Part shown: piece by piece, positions 55,604 through 63,240 of the stretch | Numbering within the stretch: position 1 is the stretch's first letter | How the letters are laid out: each line of letters starts with the position of its first letter | The notes under the pieces: model-generated | Told to the model about the DNA's origin: nothing | The model's database searches: none | The model's input: the letters and a program-made list of their open reading frames with translations, nothing else | NCBI GenBank assembly: GCA_013376995.1 | Contig: JACAAZ010000005.1 | Coordinates: forward strand, 124,001-188,000 | Length of the DNA stretch: 64,000 nt | Direction of reading: 5' to 3' | Origin: Bacteroidota bacterium | GTDB taxonomy: Bacteria > Bacteroidota > Bacteroidia > Bacteroidales > UBA4417 | Made by a program: the position numbers and the translations under genes

Positions 55604-56740
55604 TCAGGTGGGTTGGGTATTTTGAATGAGTTCCAGCATTTTTGAAACATTAACCTCATCCGAATAACGTTCCTGCAAAATCGACCTTCTTTTTTCAAGC
55701 AGCTGAGCTTCAAATTCCGAAATGAATAGTTGCTCAACCTTATTTCTTATTTCCGTTGCCGATTCGGCAATCACGCAAAGATCTTCCAAACCCGTTCCCG
55801 ATAGCATTTGCCGGTTTACCAGGCAGAATCTTCCGTTAAACAGGGTGTTGAGCAATTTCAATTTCAAACCGGTAGCCTGGAATGTGACCAGAAGGTTGAT
55901 TTGTGCATCCTGGATCAGCTTTGACATTTCCTGGTCGGATGGGTTTTCAGTCAGCTTAATTCCTTTGGCTGATGCCAGGTTTTTCAATTGCAAAGATGGG
56001 TTAAGCCCGGCTATGATAAGTGGAATGTCCTGGCCTTCGAAAACTTCCCGGATAAGGAATTCTGCAACCCGCTCATTTTCAGCAACCGATAGATTTCCGT
56101 GGTAAAGCACATATTTTCCTATGCCGCTTAGACTCTTCACTTCTGTATTTCCATGAAAGCTTGGTAGATAGATGATTTTTTTACCGGGAAATTTCTTCTG
56201 AAGGTATTTTGTATCCTGTTCAGAAACAACAAGCATCAGGTCAGCATTAGCCAGTACCTGTTGAAAGAATTTCAACTTTAGGCTCTCGATAAGGAAGAAT
56301 ATCCGATGTGAAAGCTTCCTTTCCGATTTGGCCAGGTTTAAATAATATTGGTGCTCAATATTGCTTTCACGATAGATTTTCAAATGATTCTTAAGAGCCG
56401 GATGATCAAGGAAGTAGCATGAGTGGAGTCCTTCGAAGAGGATGGGGTAGGAGTTGGATAGGAGATTCCGGAGTAATTCGCTGGACTGTCGGCTTTTAAC
56501 AATATAAGGTTTGAATGAAAGCTGAGCCGTAAATCCCGTATTCCTAGCATAGTAGTAAACCTTCTCACAAAGAGGTTCCAATTGAGGCGCAGGTTCCCTG
56601 TCGTATTGATAACAATGCAGGATGACCTTTATGCCATGATTCTTCAAAGCGAGAAGTTTGTAGTATACATCTATAACACCCCCGTAATTTGCCGGAAAGG
56701 GAATCGTGAAGGAGACAATATTCAGGTACTGACCGGACAT
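55604..56740 (-). CDS. Glycosyltransferase (GT4-like)
   Basis: A 378-residue predicted cytoplasmic, membrane-associated sugar transferase with a GT-B fold. An N-terminal Rossmann half (PFPANYGGVIDVYYKLLAL) is followed by a C-terminal donor-binding half with YVLYHGNLSVAENERVAEFL and PLIIAGLNPS. The usual GT4 EXFG motif is weak, so the donor and acceptor are not predictable. It begins 8 bp after the next-listed glycosyltransferase on the same strand, and together they form a two-gene operon for surface glycans. Confidence 0.8.
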   Translation of the reverse strand: MSGQYLNIVSFTIPFPANYGGVIDVYYKLLALKNHGIKVILHCYQYDREPAPQLEPLCEKVYYYARNTGFTAQLSFKPYIVKSRQSSELLRNLLSNSYPILFEGLHSCYFLDHPALKNHLKIYRESNIEHQYYLNLAKSERKLSHRIFFLIESLKLKFFQQVLANADLMLVVSEQDTKYLQKKFPGKKIIYLPSFHGNTEVKSLSGIGKYVLYHGNLSVAENERVAEFLIREVFEGQDIPLIIAGLNPSLQLKNLASAKGIKLTENPSDQEMSKLIQDAQINLLVTFQATGLKLKLLNTLFNGRFCLVNRQMLSGTGLEDLCVIAESATEIRNKVEQLFISEFEAQLLEKRRSILQERYSDEVNVSKMLELIQNTQPT

Positions 56741-56748
56741 TCAGATAA

Positions 56749-57900
56749 CTACTTTGACATTTTGTTTGTCTGATGACTCTTTTCTACTTCTTCAATAATC
56801 TTGCAAAGCACCTTTCGTTCATTTTCCCAGTTCAATTCGGCAGCAGCCAGCTTCAGGTTTTCCTTCCACCTGGCATAGGTTATTTCATCGTTCAGGGCTT
56901 GCTGTATTTTAGATGCAATGTGTTCAGGCTGATGCGAATCGATGAATCCTCCTATCTCATATTTTTCAATGATTGCTTTGATTTCCGGAAGCGGAGATGC
57001 GAGGATTGGGATGCCTGCATGTATATAATCGAAAAGTTTGTTTGGGAGGGAAAAGTGGTAGTTGATATTTGTGTCCTTATCGAGAGTGAGGCCCAGGTCG
57101 GCTGCTGAAGTATAAAAGAATAGCTTATCCGGAAGTTGCTTGGGAATGAACATGATCTTCTGGTCGACCTTGAATTCGGCTGCTAATTCTTTCAGGACAG
57201 GGAATACATCACCGCTGCCAATAATGAGCAGCAGCAATCCATCCAGGTATTTCATGGCTTCAACAAGTTCTTCTGCACCGCGCTGAATATTTATTCCTGC
57301 TCCCTGGAGAAGTATAATCTTTTGGTCTTCAGGTAATCCCAATTCTTTTCTGGAAGGAACCGAGTCTTTGATCTTCCTGCCTGGAATATTTCTTATAACC
57401 TTAAAATCAACAGAATATTCCTTTTTGAAAAGTTCTGCAATGGAAGGATTCACTGTTATGCAGTATTTCAGTTTTGGAACTATGGATTTCTCGATCCTTT
57501 TCCAGAAATTCCTCACAAATGGACGGTGGATCACTTCAGGAGTTTCTGTGAAATACTCGTGGCTGTCGTATATAACCGGGATTCGTTTTAGCTTATGGAT
57601 CAGGTAGTTTGGTAATAATGTATCAAGGTCATTGCTGAATAGCAGGTCACATTTTTGAAACAGGAGGAAAAAGAAGAGCCTAAGGTTGTATTCTGCATAA
57701 AAAAAGGGCCCCTTTTCCCATAGCAGGCGCATACGGTTGACCGTGTACCTGCGATCCGGCATCCGCAGGCTGTCACTTTTCTGTCTTCCTACCATCAGGA
57801 CCTCATAACCCATATCCATCAGGACCTGTGCGGATTTTTCGACCCTCTGGTCTGTGACAAGGTCATTTATGACAGAAATAATGGCTTTCTTTCCAGGCAT
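56749..57900 (-). CDS. Glycosyltransferase family 4-like protein
   Basis: A 383-residue GT-B transferase. The N-terminal half has VEKSAQVLMDMGYEVLMVGRQK and VIYDSHEYFTETPEV; the C-terminal half has ILLQGAGINIQRGAEELVEAM, LLIIGSGD and LPNKLFDYIHAGIPILASPLPEI, the typical donor-site loop. It likely adds sugars to a lipid-linked or surface polysaccharide. It is the first gene of a pair on the minus strand and starts opposite murB, with a large palindrome between them. A near-consensus box (57919-57926) lies 19 bp before the ATG. Confidence 0.85.
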   Translation of the reverse strand: MPGKKAIISVINDLVTDQRVEKSAQVLMDMGYEVLMVGRQKSDSLRMPDRRYTVNRMRLLWEKGPFFYAEYNLRLFFFLLFQKCDLLFSNDLDTLLPNYLIHKLKRIPVIYDSHEYFTETPEVIHRPFVRNFWKRIEKSIVPKLKYCITVNPSIAELFKKEYSVDFKVIRNIPGRKIKDSVPSRKELGLPEDQKIILLQGAGINIQRGAEELVEAMKYLDGLLLLIIGSGDVFPVLKELAAEFKVDQKIMFIPKQLPDKLFFYTSAADLGLTLDKDTNINYHFSLPNKLFDYIHAGIPILASPLPEIKAIIEKYEIGGFIDSHQPEHIASKIQQALNDEITYARWKENLKLAAAELNWENERKVLCKIIEEVEKSHQTNKMSK

Positions 57901-57918
57901 CCGGATGGGAATGATTTG

Positions 57919-57926
57919 CGAAGGTA
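57919..57926 (-). promoter_or_regulatory. Near-consensus -7 box of the glycosyltransferase pair
   Basis: Minus-strand TACCTTCG matches TAnnTTTG at five of the six fixed positions, 19 bp before the ATG at 57900. Confidence 0.4.
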
Positions 57927-57938
57927 AGTTTTTTTCCT

Positions 57939-58013
57939 CCCGGCAGCAAGTGGGTAGGGAAGTGACGGGGTGACTTTAGTCACCCCGTCACTTCCCTATC
58001 AACTTACTGCCTC
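57939..58013. repeat. Large palindrome in a divergent promoter region
   Basis: Perfect 21-bp arms at 57955-57975 and 57978-57998 with a 2-nt centre. Beyond them, less perfect pairing (GGCAG/CTGCC and neighbours) continues out to about 57941 and 58012. The arms contain GTGAC twice, flanking GGGG. It sits between genes pointing away from each other, so it is not a terminator for either. Confidence 0.85.
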
Positions 58014-58028
58014 CCGCTGAAATTTGCC

Positions 58029-58036
58029 TACTTTTG
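58029..58036 (+). promoter_or_regulatory. TAnnTTTG -7 box of murB
   Basis: TACTTTTG lies 18 bp before the ATG at 58054. Its -33 position would fall at the right edge of the large palindrome. Confidence 0.55.
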
Positions 58037-58053
58037 ACAAATAATCACTGCCT

Positions 58054-59073
58054 ATGGTCACAATTAAATACAACCAGCCTCTTACCAGTTATAATACCTT
58101 CAGGATGGATGTTATTGCTTCATCCTTTTGCACGGTCAGAACGCTTGATGAAGTCCAGGAACTTATTGTTTCGGATAAACTGGCCGGAAAGCAACTCTTG
58201 ATTTTAGGAGGGGGCAGTAACCTGCTTTTCTGTAAAGATTTCGATGGAATGGTAATCCATGTCCAAAATTCCGGGATTCGGGTACTTCGTGAAGATGAGG
58301 ATGAAGTTTTCGTGAGGGTTGCAGCCGGGGAAAACTGGCATGAGTTTGTACTCTGGTGCCTTGAAAAAGGATATGGAGGCATCGAAAACCTGTCTTTAAT
58401 TCCAGGAACTGTCGGAAGCAGCCCGATCCAGAATATCGGGGCTTATGGAGTTGAGGTAAAGGATGTATTCGATTCAGCTGAGTTAATTGATCTCAAGTCC
58501 GCTATCCTTTACCCCATTGACCGTGAGGCATGCAGGTTTGGTTATCGCGATAGTATCTTTAAACAGGAACTGAAGGGAAAAGTCATGGTTTGGAGTGTTA
58601 CTTTCAAACTTTTGAAAAACCCTTTAATACAGCTTGAATATGGTGCCATACGTGAAGAACTGAACCGGATGGGTAGACTGAACCCGGGGATAAAGGATGT
58701 GAGTGACGCTGTGTGTAATATCAGGCGATCAAAGTTGCCCGACCCGAATGAAACCGGAAATGCGGGAAGCTTTTTTAAAAATCCGACTATTTCTGCAGAA
58801 CGTTCACTTTTGTTGAAGACTGCTTTTCCCGGACTGGTTTCTTACCAATTGCCGGATGGGAATGTAAAACTGGCTGCCGGTTGGTTAATCGAGCAATGCC
58901 GGTGGAAAGGCATTAGAAGGGGAGATGCCGGAGTCCATCCAAAGCAGGCCCTTTGCATCGTAAATTACGGGAATGCGACAGGCTCTGAAATACTTGAACT
59001 GGCAGAGGATATTCAGCAATCGGTGCTGGAGCAATTCGATGTTCTGCTAGATATGGAGGTGAATGTTATTTAA
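58054..59073 (+). CDS. murB: UDP-N-acetylmuramate dehydrogenase
   Basis: Reduces UDP-GlcNAc-enolpyruvate to UDP-MurNAc with NADPH and FAD, the second committed step of peptidoglycan synthesis. It has 339 residues, the length of the type I (E. coli-like) enzyme. YNTFRMDV, LILGGGSNLLF and LSLIPGTVGSSPIQNIGAYGVEV mark the FAD domain. FGYRDSIFK carries conserved catalytic-site residues, and the proton-donor Ser is in GNAGSFFKNP. HPKQALCIVNYGNATG is the usual end region. It is monocistronic and diverges from the glycosyltransferase pair. Confidence 0.96.
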   Translation: MVTIKYNQPLTSYNTFRMDVIASSFCTVRTLDEVQELIVSDKLAGKQLLILGGGSNLLFCKDFDGMVIHVQNSGIRVLREDEDEVFVRVAAGENWHEFVLWCLEKGYGGIENLSLIPGTVGSSPIQNIGAYGVEVKDVFDSAELIDLKSAILYPIDREACRFGYRDSIFKQELKGKVMVWSVTFKLLKNPLIQLEYGAIREELNRMGRLNPGIKDVSDAVCNIRRSKLPDPNETGNAGSFFKNPTISAERSLLLKTAFPGLVSYQLPDGNVKLAAGWLIEQCRWKGIRRGDAGVHPKQALCIVNYGNATGSEILELAEDIQQSVLEQFDVLLDMEVNVI

Positions 59074-59126
59074 CTATGGGTGACAAGTTTGTATCCGTAT
59101 ACATCTATTTGAAAGCCACCTATATT

Positions 59127-59215
59127 TTTCTTTGTGTTCCTTCGTGTTTTCGTGCCTTTGTGTCAAGAAAACGCCACTAAGGCACTAAGGCACAAAGGTT
59201 TCACTAAGGACATTC
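59127..59215. repeat. Imperfect inverted repeat between converging genes
   Basis: Left arm about 59130-59163, rich in CTTTGTG/CTTCGTG blocks; right arm about 59174-59209, made of CACTAAGG/GGCACAAAGG blocks. The arms pair imperfectly over about 33 bp. I recall similar CCTTTGTG/CACTAAGG sequences as common intergenic repeats in Bacteroidetes. Between murB and the acyltransferase it may act as a bidirectional terminator. Confidence 0.55.
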
Positions 59216-59271
59216 AAGAGACTTTTCATGCATTTCGGAAGAATAAGTACAAACAAACCGATGGCACGCCA

Positions 59272-60459
59272 TTAGGATGGATCAACTACTAACCTATCAT
59301 CCTTCCTGAATTTTTCCCTTAACAACATCATGGGCTTTTCATAGAACCTGTAAAGAAGGTATGAAAAACCAAATGTGAGGCCCCAGTAAATAATATACCT
59401 CATTATACTGATAGTAAGGTGGTCATGGGAAATGGAGACCATTATACCTGTTAATGAGGGAATTATGGTTAATTGAATAAGAGAGAAATTCACAAGGTAC
59501 ATGCTATAGGAAACAATGCTCACAAAAGTCAGGAAGCGGTAGATAAAGCCTTTTCCTTTCCTGAGTTCCGAGAGAAAGGGTAGCATCAGAAATGTGCCTG
59601 CTGAGGTGACTGAAAGGGTTAAGTAATTGTTGAAATTCATGTTGATACCCTGCATAAAACCAATAAGTTGCGGAGTAAACAACAGGATTAGCCCTAGAAT
59701 CAGCATTATCTTTTTCCATTTCAGCCATGCAGTTTTAAAGTAAAAGGCAAGCCAGGCGCCCAGGAAACCGAACATAATGCTATCGATACGCGTAATGACT
59801 AATTTTCTCTGCAGGTTATCCCAACTTTCAAAGTCGTTAATTCCCAGGTGGATAGACCTGTAAATCCTGAGGATAAAAACCAGAAGGATAATGCTTGCGA
59901 TCCAAACCAGTATAACATTTTTTCTGAATTTGGGTAAGAAATACAGGGAGATGCAGAGCCCTAGCGGAACTGAAAGGTAGAACCATTCTTCAACCGATAG
60001 GCTCCATGCCTCCGGAAAGAAGGGTGGGTGAGGAGAAGCAAAGTTTTGCAGGAAAAAGAAATAGGAAGTAAGGTTGCCTGGCAGTATTTTGCCTGTGATT
60101 AGCGCCAGGACAACCAGCAACAGAAGCATAAAGAAATAATTGGGCAATGTCCTGAACCAGCGCCGTATCCAGAACTGGAGCAGGTCATTGAAGGTGAAAC
60201 TCGTCTTTTCAATAGTTTTCAATAAGATACCTCCAATAAGGAATCCGCTGAGTACGAAGAAGATAGTAACTCCATCCAGCGAAAAAAGATTGTATTCCCT
60301 TTCGTTAATATGATCAACAATGAGGAAAAAACTATGAGAATAGATCACAAACAGTATGGCGAATGCCCGGAGGATATCAAGGCCGTAAACACGATTGGAA
60401 GAATTCAATAGAATTTTCGGATTTTGAGGTTTATTTTCTGACAGATTCTGAGTAGGCAA
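59272..60459 (-). CDS. Acyltransferase family 3 (OafA-like) membrane protein
   Basis: A 395-residue integral membrane O-acyltransferase with about ten helices. Family marks are GLDILRAFAILFVIYSHSFF near the start, FFVLSGFLIGG, FWIRRWFRTLPNYF and EAWSLSVEEWFYL. These enzymes O-acetylate or acylate surface polysaccharides, lipids or peptidoglycan. The gene start overlaps the end of the upstream glycosyltransferase gene by 29 bp, indicating coupled translation and a joint role in decorating an exopolysaccharide. Confidence 0.9.
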   Translation of the reverse strand: MPTQNLSENKPQNPKILLNSSNRVYGLDILRAFAILFVIYSHSFFLIVDHINEREYNLFSLDGVTIFFVLSGFLIGGILLKTIEKTSFTFNDLLQFWIRRWFRTLPNYFFMLLLLVVLALITGKILPGNLTSYFFFLQNFASPHPPFFPEAWSLSVEEWFYLSVPLGLCISLYFLPKFRKNVILVWIASIILLVFILRIYRSIHLGINDFESWDNLQRKLVITRIDSIMFGFLGAWLAFYFKTAWLKWKKIMLILGLILLFTPQLIGFMQGINMNFNNYLTLSVTSAGTFLMLPFLSELRKGKGFIYRFLTFVSIVSYSMYLVNFSLIQLTIIPSLTGIMVSISHDHLTISIMRYIIYWGLTFGFSYLLYRFYEKPMMLLREKFRKDDRLVVDPS

Positions 60460-61570
60460 GTTCCATGGTCTTATACAGTTTTTCTGCTGATGATCGCCAG
60501 GAAAAAAGTTCTTTTTGTTTTATCCCTTTGTTTATAAGTGATTTGCGTAATTTCTCATCTGAAGATATCACCTTCATCGCATCTCTAATTGATTCGACAG
60601 AGAAAGGATCAACAAGCAGAGCAGCTTCCCCTGCAACTTCAGGCATGGAAGTAAGGTTGGAAGTGATTACAGCCGTTTCGCATTGAAATGCCTCCAAAAT
60701 TGGAATTCCAAACCCTTCGAAGTAGGAAACGTAAGTTAAAGCCATTGCGGAAGCCATCAATTGGGCCAACTCTTCATCGCTTACTCTGCCGGTGAAAATA
60801 ACGTCTGATCTATATTTCATGGTTTCATATGCCAGCCGGATTTCTTCCGTCCACCACATTTTTGCACCTGAAATGAGTAGCTTCTGGCTATTCGAATCAG
60901 TTTCCTTGAAAAGGTCAAATGCTTTGAAAAGATTTACAAGGTTTTTCCTGGGATGCAGTGTGCCCACAAAGAAAAAGTAGGGTAAGCCCTGTGAGAATCT
61001 TTTCAGAACATTCGCTTTTTCTGATTCCGATATTGGCTTGAATAAGTCATTGGCACCGTTATAAACCACGTCTATCTTAGCGGGGTCTATGCCATAGCGT
61101 GTTGAGATATCGTTCCTCGAAAATTCTGAAACCGTTGCCAGCCGGGTAGCTTTGCGGGCAAACCTGGGGAACATTTTCTGGTAATAAAGCCTGTCTGCCC
61201 AGGGAAGGTCAGCAGGGTAGTGTTCAAAATTCAGATCATGAATAACATCAACAGATGGAACAGAGGTGCCCAATGACAAATAGCCGTCTGGTGATAGAAA
61301 AAGATCAGGTTTAAGCTTTGAAAAAAGAAGTGGAATTGATATTTCAAACCAGAGCAGGTAAAGAAGAGGATGCCTTGCCTGGGGAGAAATAACTATCGGT
61401 GTGACGTTTTTGGAAAAAATATAACGCTCATCGTATTTCCTGTCAAAAATGAAATAAAACTGGTGTTCAGGATGAGTGCAGGTAATCTCTTTTAACGTTT
61501 CGCATGCAAATCGGCCGATCCCATCGAGACGGTTGTGAATCAATAAGCGGGTATTTACTGCGATCTTCAA
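60431..61570 (-). CDS. Glycosyltransferase family 4 (mannosyltransferase-like)
   Basis: A 379-residue GT4 enzyme. NTRLLIHNRLDGIGRFACETL opens the protein, and SPDGYLSLG, VIHDLNFEHYPADLPW and TVSEFSRNDI follow. The donor-binding half has YFFFVGTLHPRKNLVNLFKAF, ALTYVSYFEGFGIPILEAF with the EGFGIP motif, and a VLDP-like loop (ALLVDPFSV). It probably transfers mannose or a related sugar to a lipid-linked glycan. It is the first gene of a minus-strand pair with the acyltransferase. Confidence 0.9.
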   Translation of the reverse strand: MKIAVNTRLLIHNRLDGIGRFACETLKEITCTHPEHQFYFIFDRKYDERYIFSKNVTPIVISPQARHPLLYLLWFEISIPLLFSKLKPDLFLSPDGYLSLGTSVPSVDVIHDLNFEHYPADLPWADRLYYQKMFPRFARKATRLATVSEFSRNDISTRYGIDPAKIDVVYNGANDLFKPISESEKANVLKRFSQGLPYFFFVGTLHPRKNLVNLFKAFDLFKETDSNSQKLLISGAKMWWTEEIRLAYETMKYRSDVIFTGRVSDEELAQLMASAMALTYVSYFEGFGIPILEAFQCETAVITSNLTSMPEVAGEAALLVDPFSVESIRDAMKVISSDEKLRKSLINKGIKQKELFSWRSSAEKLYKTMELAYSESVRK

Positions 61571-61583
61571 GTCCTTTTTCCAG

Positions 61584-61591
61584 CAAAAATA
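61584..61591 (-). promoter_or_regulatory. TAnnTTTG -7 box of the glycosyltransferase-acyltransferase pair
   Basis: Minus-strand TATTTTTG lies 13 bp before the ATG at 61570, implying a very short leader. Confidence 0.45.
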
Positions 61592-61637
61592 TACAATTTA
61601 GCCTGAATCTGGATTGAATAAGGTGTTGACTTCTCCA

Positions 61638-61653
61638 CAATTCCATGGAATTG
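61638..61653. promoter_or_regulatory. 16-bp palindromic operator candidate
   Basis: CAATTCCATGGAATTG is a perfect palindrome ending two bases before the -7 box of the flippase gene, between where the -33 and -7 elements would lie. A repressor there would block the polymerase. Confidence 0.5.
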
Positions 61654-61655
61654 GT

Positions 61656-61663
61656 TAATTTTG
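61656..61663 (+). promoter_or_regulatory. TAnnTTTG -7 box of the flippase gene
   Basis: TAATTTTG lies 49 bp before the ATG at 61713. No good -33 TTTG was found. Confidence 0.5.
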
Positions 61664-61712
61664 GCCATTTAGCAATTATGAGCAGTATTTACCAACCAAC
61701 AGCGCTTACCTG

Positions 61713-63170
61713 ATGCAGCGCAAGTTTCTGACCAACCTGTCACTCCTTTTATTCCTGAACCTCCTGGTGAAGCCGTTCTGGATATTTGGTATTGACCGAA
61801 CTGTTCAGAACCTGGTTGGCTCCGGAGAATATGGCTGGTATTCATCCCTGATGAACTTTACCTTCCTGTTCAATATATTACTGGATTTCGGTATTACCAA
61901 TTTTAACAATAAGAACATTGCCCAGAATAACCATCTGCTCAATAAGCACTTTTCCGGGATAGTCATCTTCAAGTTTATCCTTGCCATCATATATATCATT
62001 GTAACCATGGCTGTTGGTTTCATATGGGGGTATGATTCAAGACAAATGTTCTTCCTGCTGGTACTCGGGTTTAACCAGATATTGATCTCATTAATCCTTT
62101 ACCTTCGTTCAAATATCTCAGGTTTACTTCATTTTAAGACCGATAGCCTAGTCTCTGTCCTTGATCGTCTGCTCATGATCCTTATTTGCAGTTTGCTTCT
62201 GTGGGGAGGCTTTACCAATCATGCTTTCAGGATAGAATGGTTTGTATATGCCCAGACAGCTGCATATATAATCACTGCCATGGTCGCTATGCTTATTGTG
62301 ATGAAGAAGGCAGCTTTCAAGCGATTGCAATGGAACCCGGCATTTTTTATTCTGATAATCAAGCAGAGCTACCCTTTTGCTGTGCTTGTGCTGCTAATGA
62401 CATTTTATAACAGGATTGACTCAGTTATGCTCGAACGTATGCTTCCGGGAGAAAAGGGAGATGTTCAGGCAGGAGTGTATGCTTCCGCGTACAGGCTCCT
62501 TGATGCGATAAATATGATCGCATACCTGTTTTCGGTCATCCTGCTGCCTATGTTTGCCAGGTTGATAAAGGATCGTAAACCGGTCGAAAGTCTTGTCAAG
62601 TTGGCATTCACATTGATTTTTACGCTGGCAATTACAGCTTCCGTAGCTCTGTGCATATACAACCATGAGTTTATGGACTTCCTGTACACGAAGCATATTA
62701 ATGATTCTGCAGCAGTATTCAGGTTCCTGATCCTGGGTTTCATTCCAATATCAACAACCTATATTTTTGGCACCTTGCTGACGGCTAATGGGAATCTTAA
62801 ATGGCTGAATATCATTGCTTTTTCAGGAATGATCCTGAATATCTCCCTCAATTATTTCCTTATCCCTGTTATGATGGCTGTCGGCTCAGCATATGCAAGC
62901 CTAATAACACAATTTTTTACTGCTATTTTGCAAATAGTTATGGTCCAACGACTTTTCAAATTCAAAGTTAACCATACTTATCTGATAAGTTTACTGTTAT
63001 TCTCAATAGGTACAATAGTGCTTTCGATTTTGGCAAAATATACTGGTATAGAGTGGAAGGCAGGATTCATTGCTTCCTGCACTGGCAGTTTACTTATAGC
63101 TGTTCTCCTCCGCCTAATTAATTTCAAATCGATACGTATTTTACTGCGCAGTAATGAACGGATTGAATAA
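61713..63170 (+). CDS. Wzx-like oligosaccharide flippase
   Basis: A 485-residue membrane protein with 12-14 hydrophobic segments of the MATE/MOP polysaccharide-flippase superfamily. It opens MQRKFLTNLSLLLFLNLLVKPFWIFG and includes ILLDFGITNFNNKNIAQN, YNRIDSVMLERMLPGEKGDVQAGVYASAYRL and the late GILLTANGNLKWLN-like segment (FGTLLTANGNLKWLNI). It should move lipid-linked repeat units across the inner membrane. A Wzz-like gene follows after 70 bp, so this is the head of an exopolysaccharide locus that continues past the window. Confidence 0.9.
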   Translation: MQRKFLTNLSLLLFLNLLVKPFWIFGIDRTVQNLVGSGEYGWYSSLMNFTFLFNILLDFGITNFNNKNIAQNNHLLNKHFSGIVIFKFILAIIYIIVTMAVGFIWGYDSRQMFFLLVLGFNQILISLILYLRSNISGLLHFKTDSLVSVLDRLLMILICSLLLWGGFTNHAFRIEWFVYAQTAAYIITAMVAMLIVMKKAAFKRLQWNPAFFILIIKQSYPFAVLVLLMTFYNRIDSVMLERMLPGEKGDVQAGVYASAYRLLDAINMIAYLFSVILLPMFARLIKDRKPVESLVKLAFTLIFTLAITASVALCIYNHEFMDFLYTKHINDSAAVFRFLILGFIPISTTYIFGTLLTANGNLKWLNIIAFSGMILNISLNYFLIPVMMAVGSAYASLITQFFTAILQIVMVQRLFKFKVNHTYLISLLLFSIGTIVLSILAKYTGIEWKAGFIASCTGSLLIAVLLRLINFKSIRILLRSNERIE

Positions 63171-63177
63171 TTGCTGA

Positions 63178-63208
63178 CTTGGAATTCCGAGTAAAATTCC
63201 TAATTTTG
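63178..63208 (+). promoter_or_regulatory. Promoter of the Wzz-like gene
   Basis: CTTG (63178-63181) and TAATTTTG (63201-63208) with 19 bp between, the same arrangement as before ftcD. The ATG is at 63241. Confidence 0.55.
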
Positions 63209-63240
63209 CTGCTATTCTAAAATAGCCTGAAGGCTTATTT

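Noticed and set aside
57955-57998. Large palindrome as a terminator
   Set aside because: It stands between genes pointing away from each other and lacks a T-run at its end.
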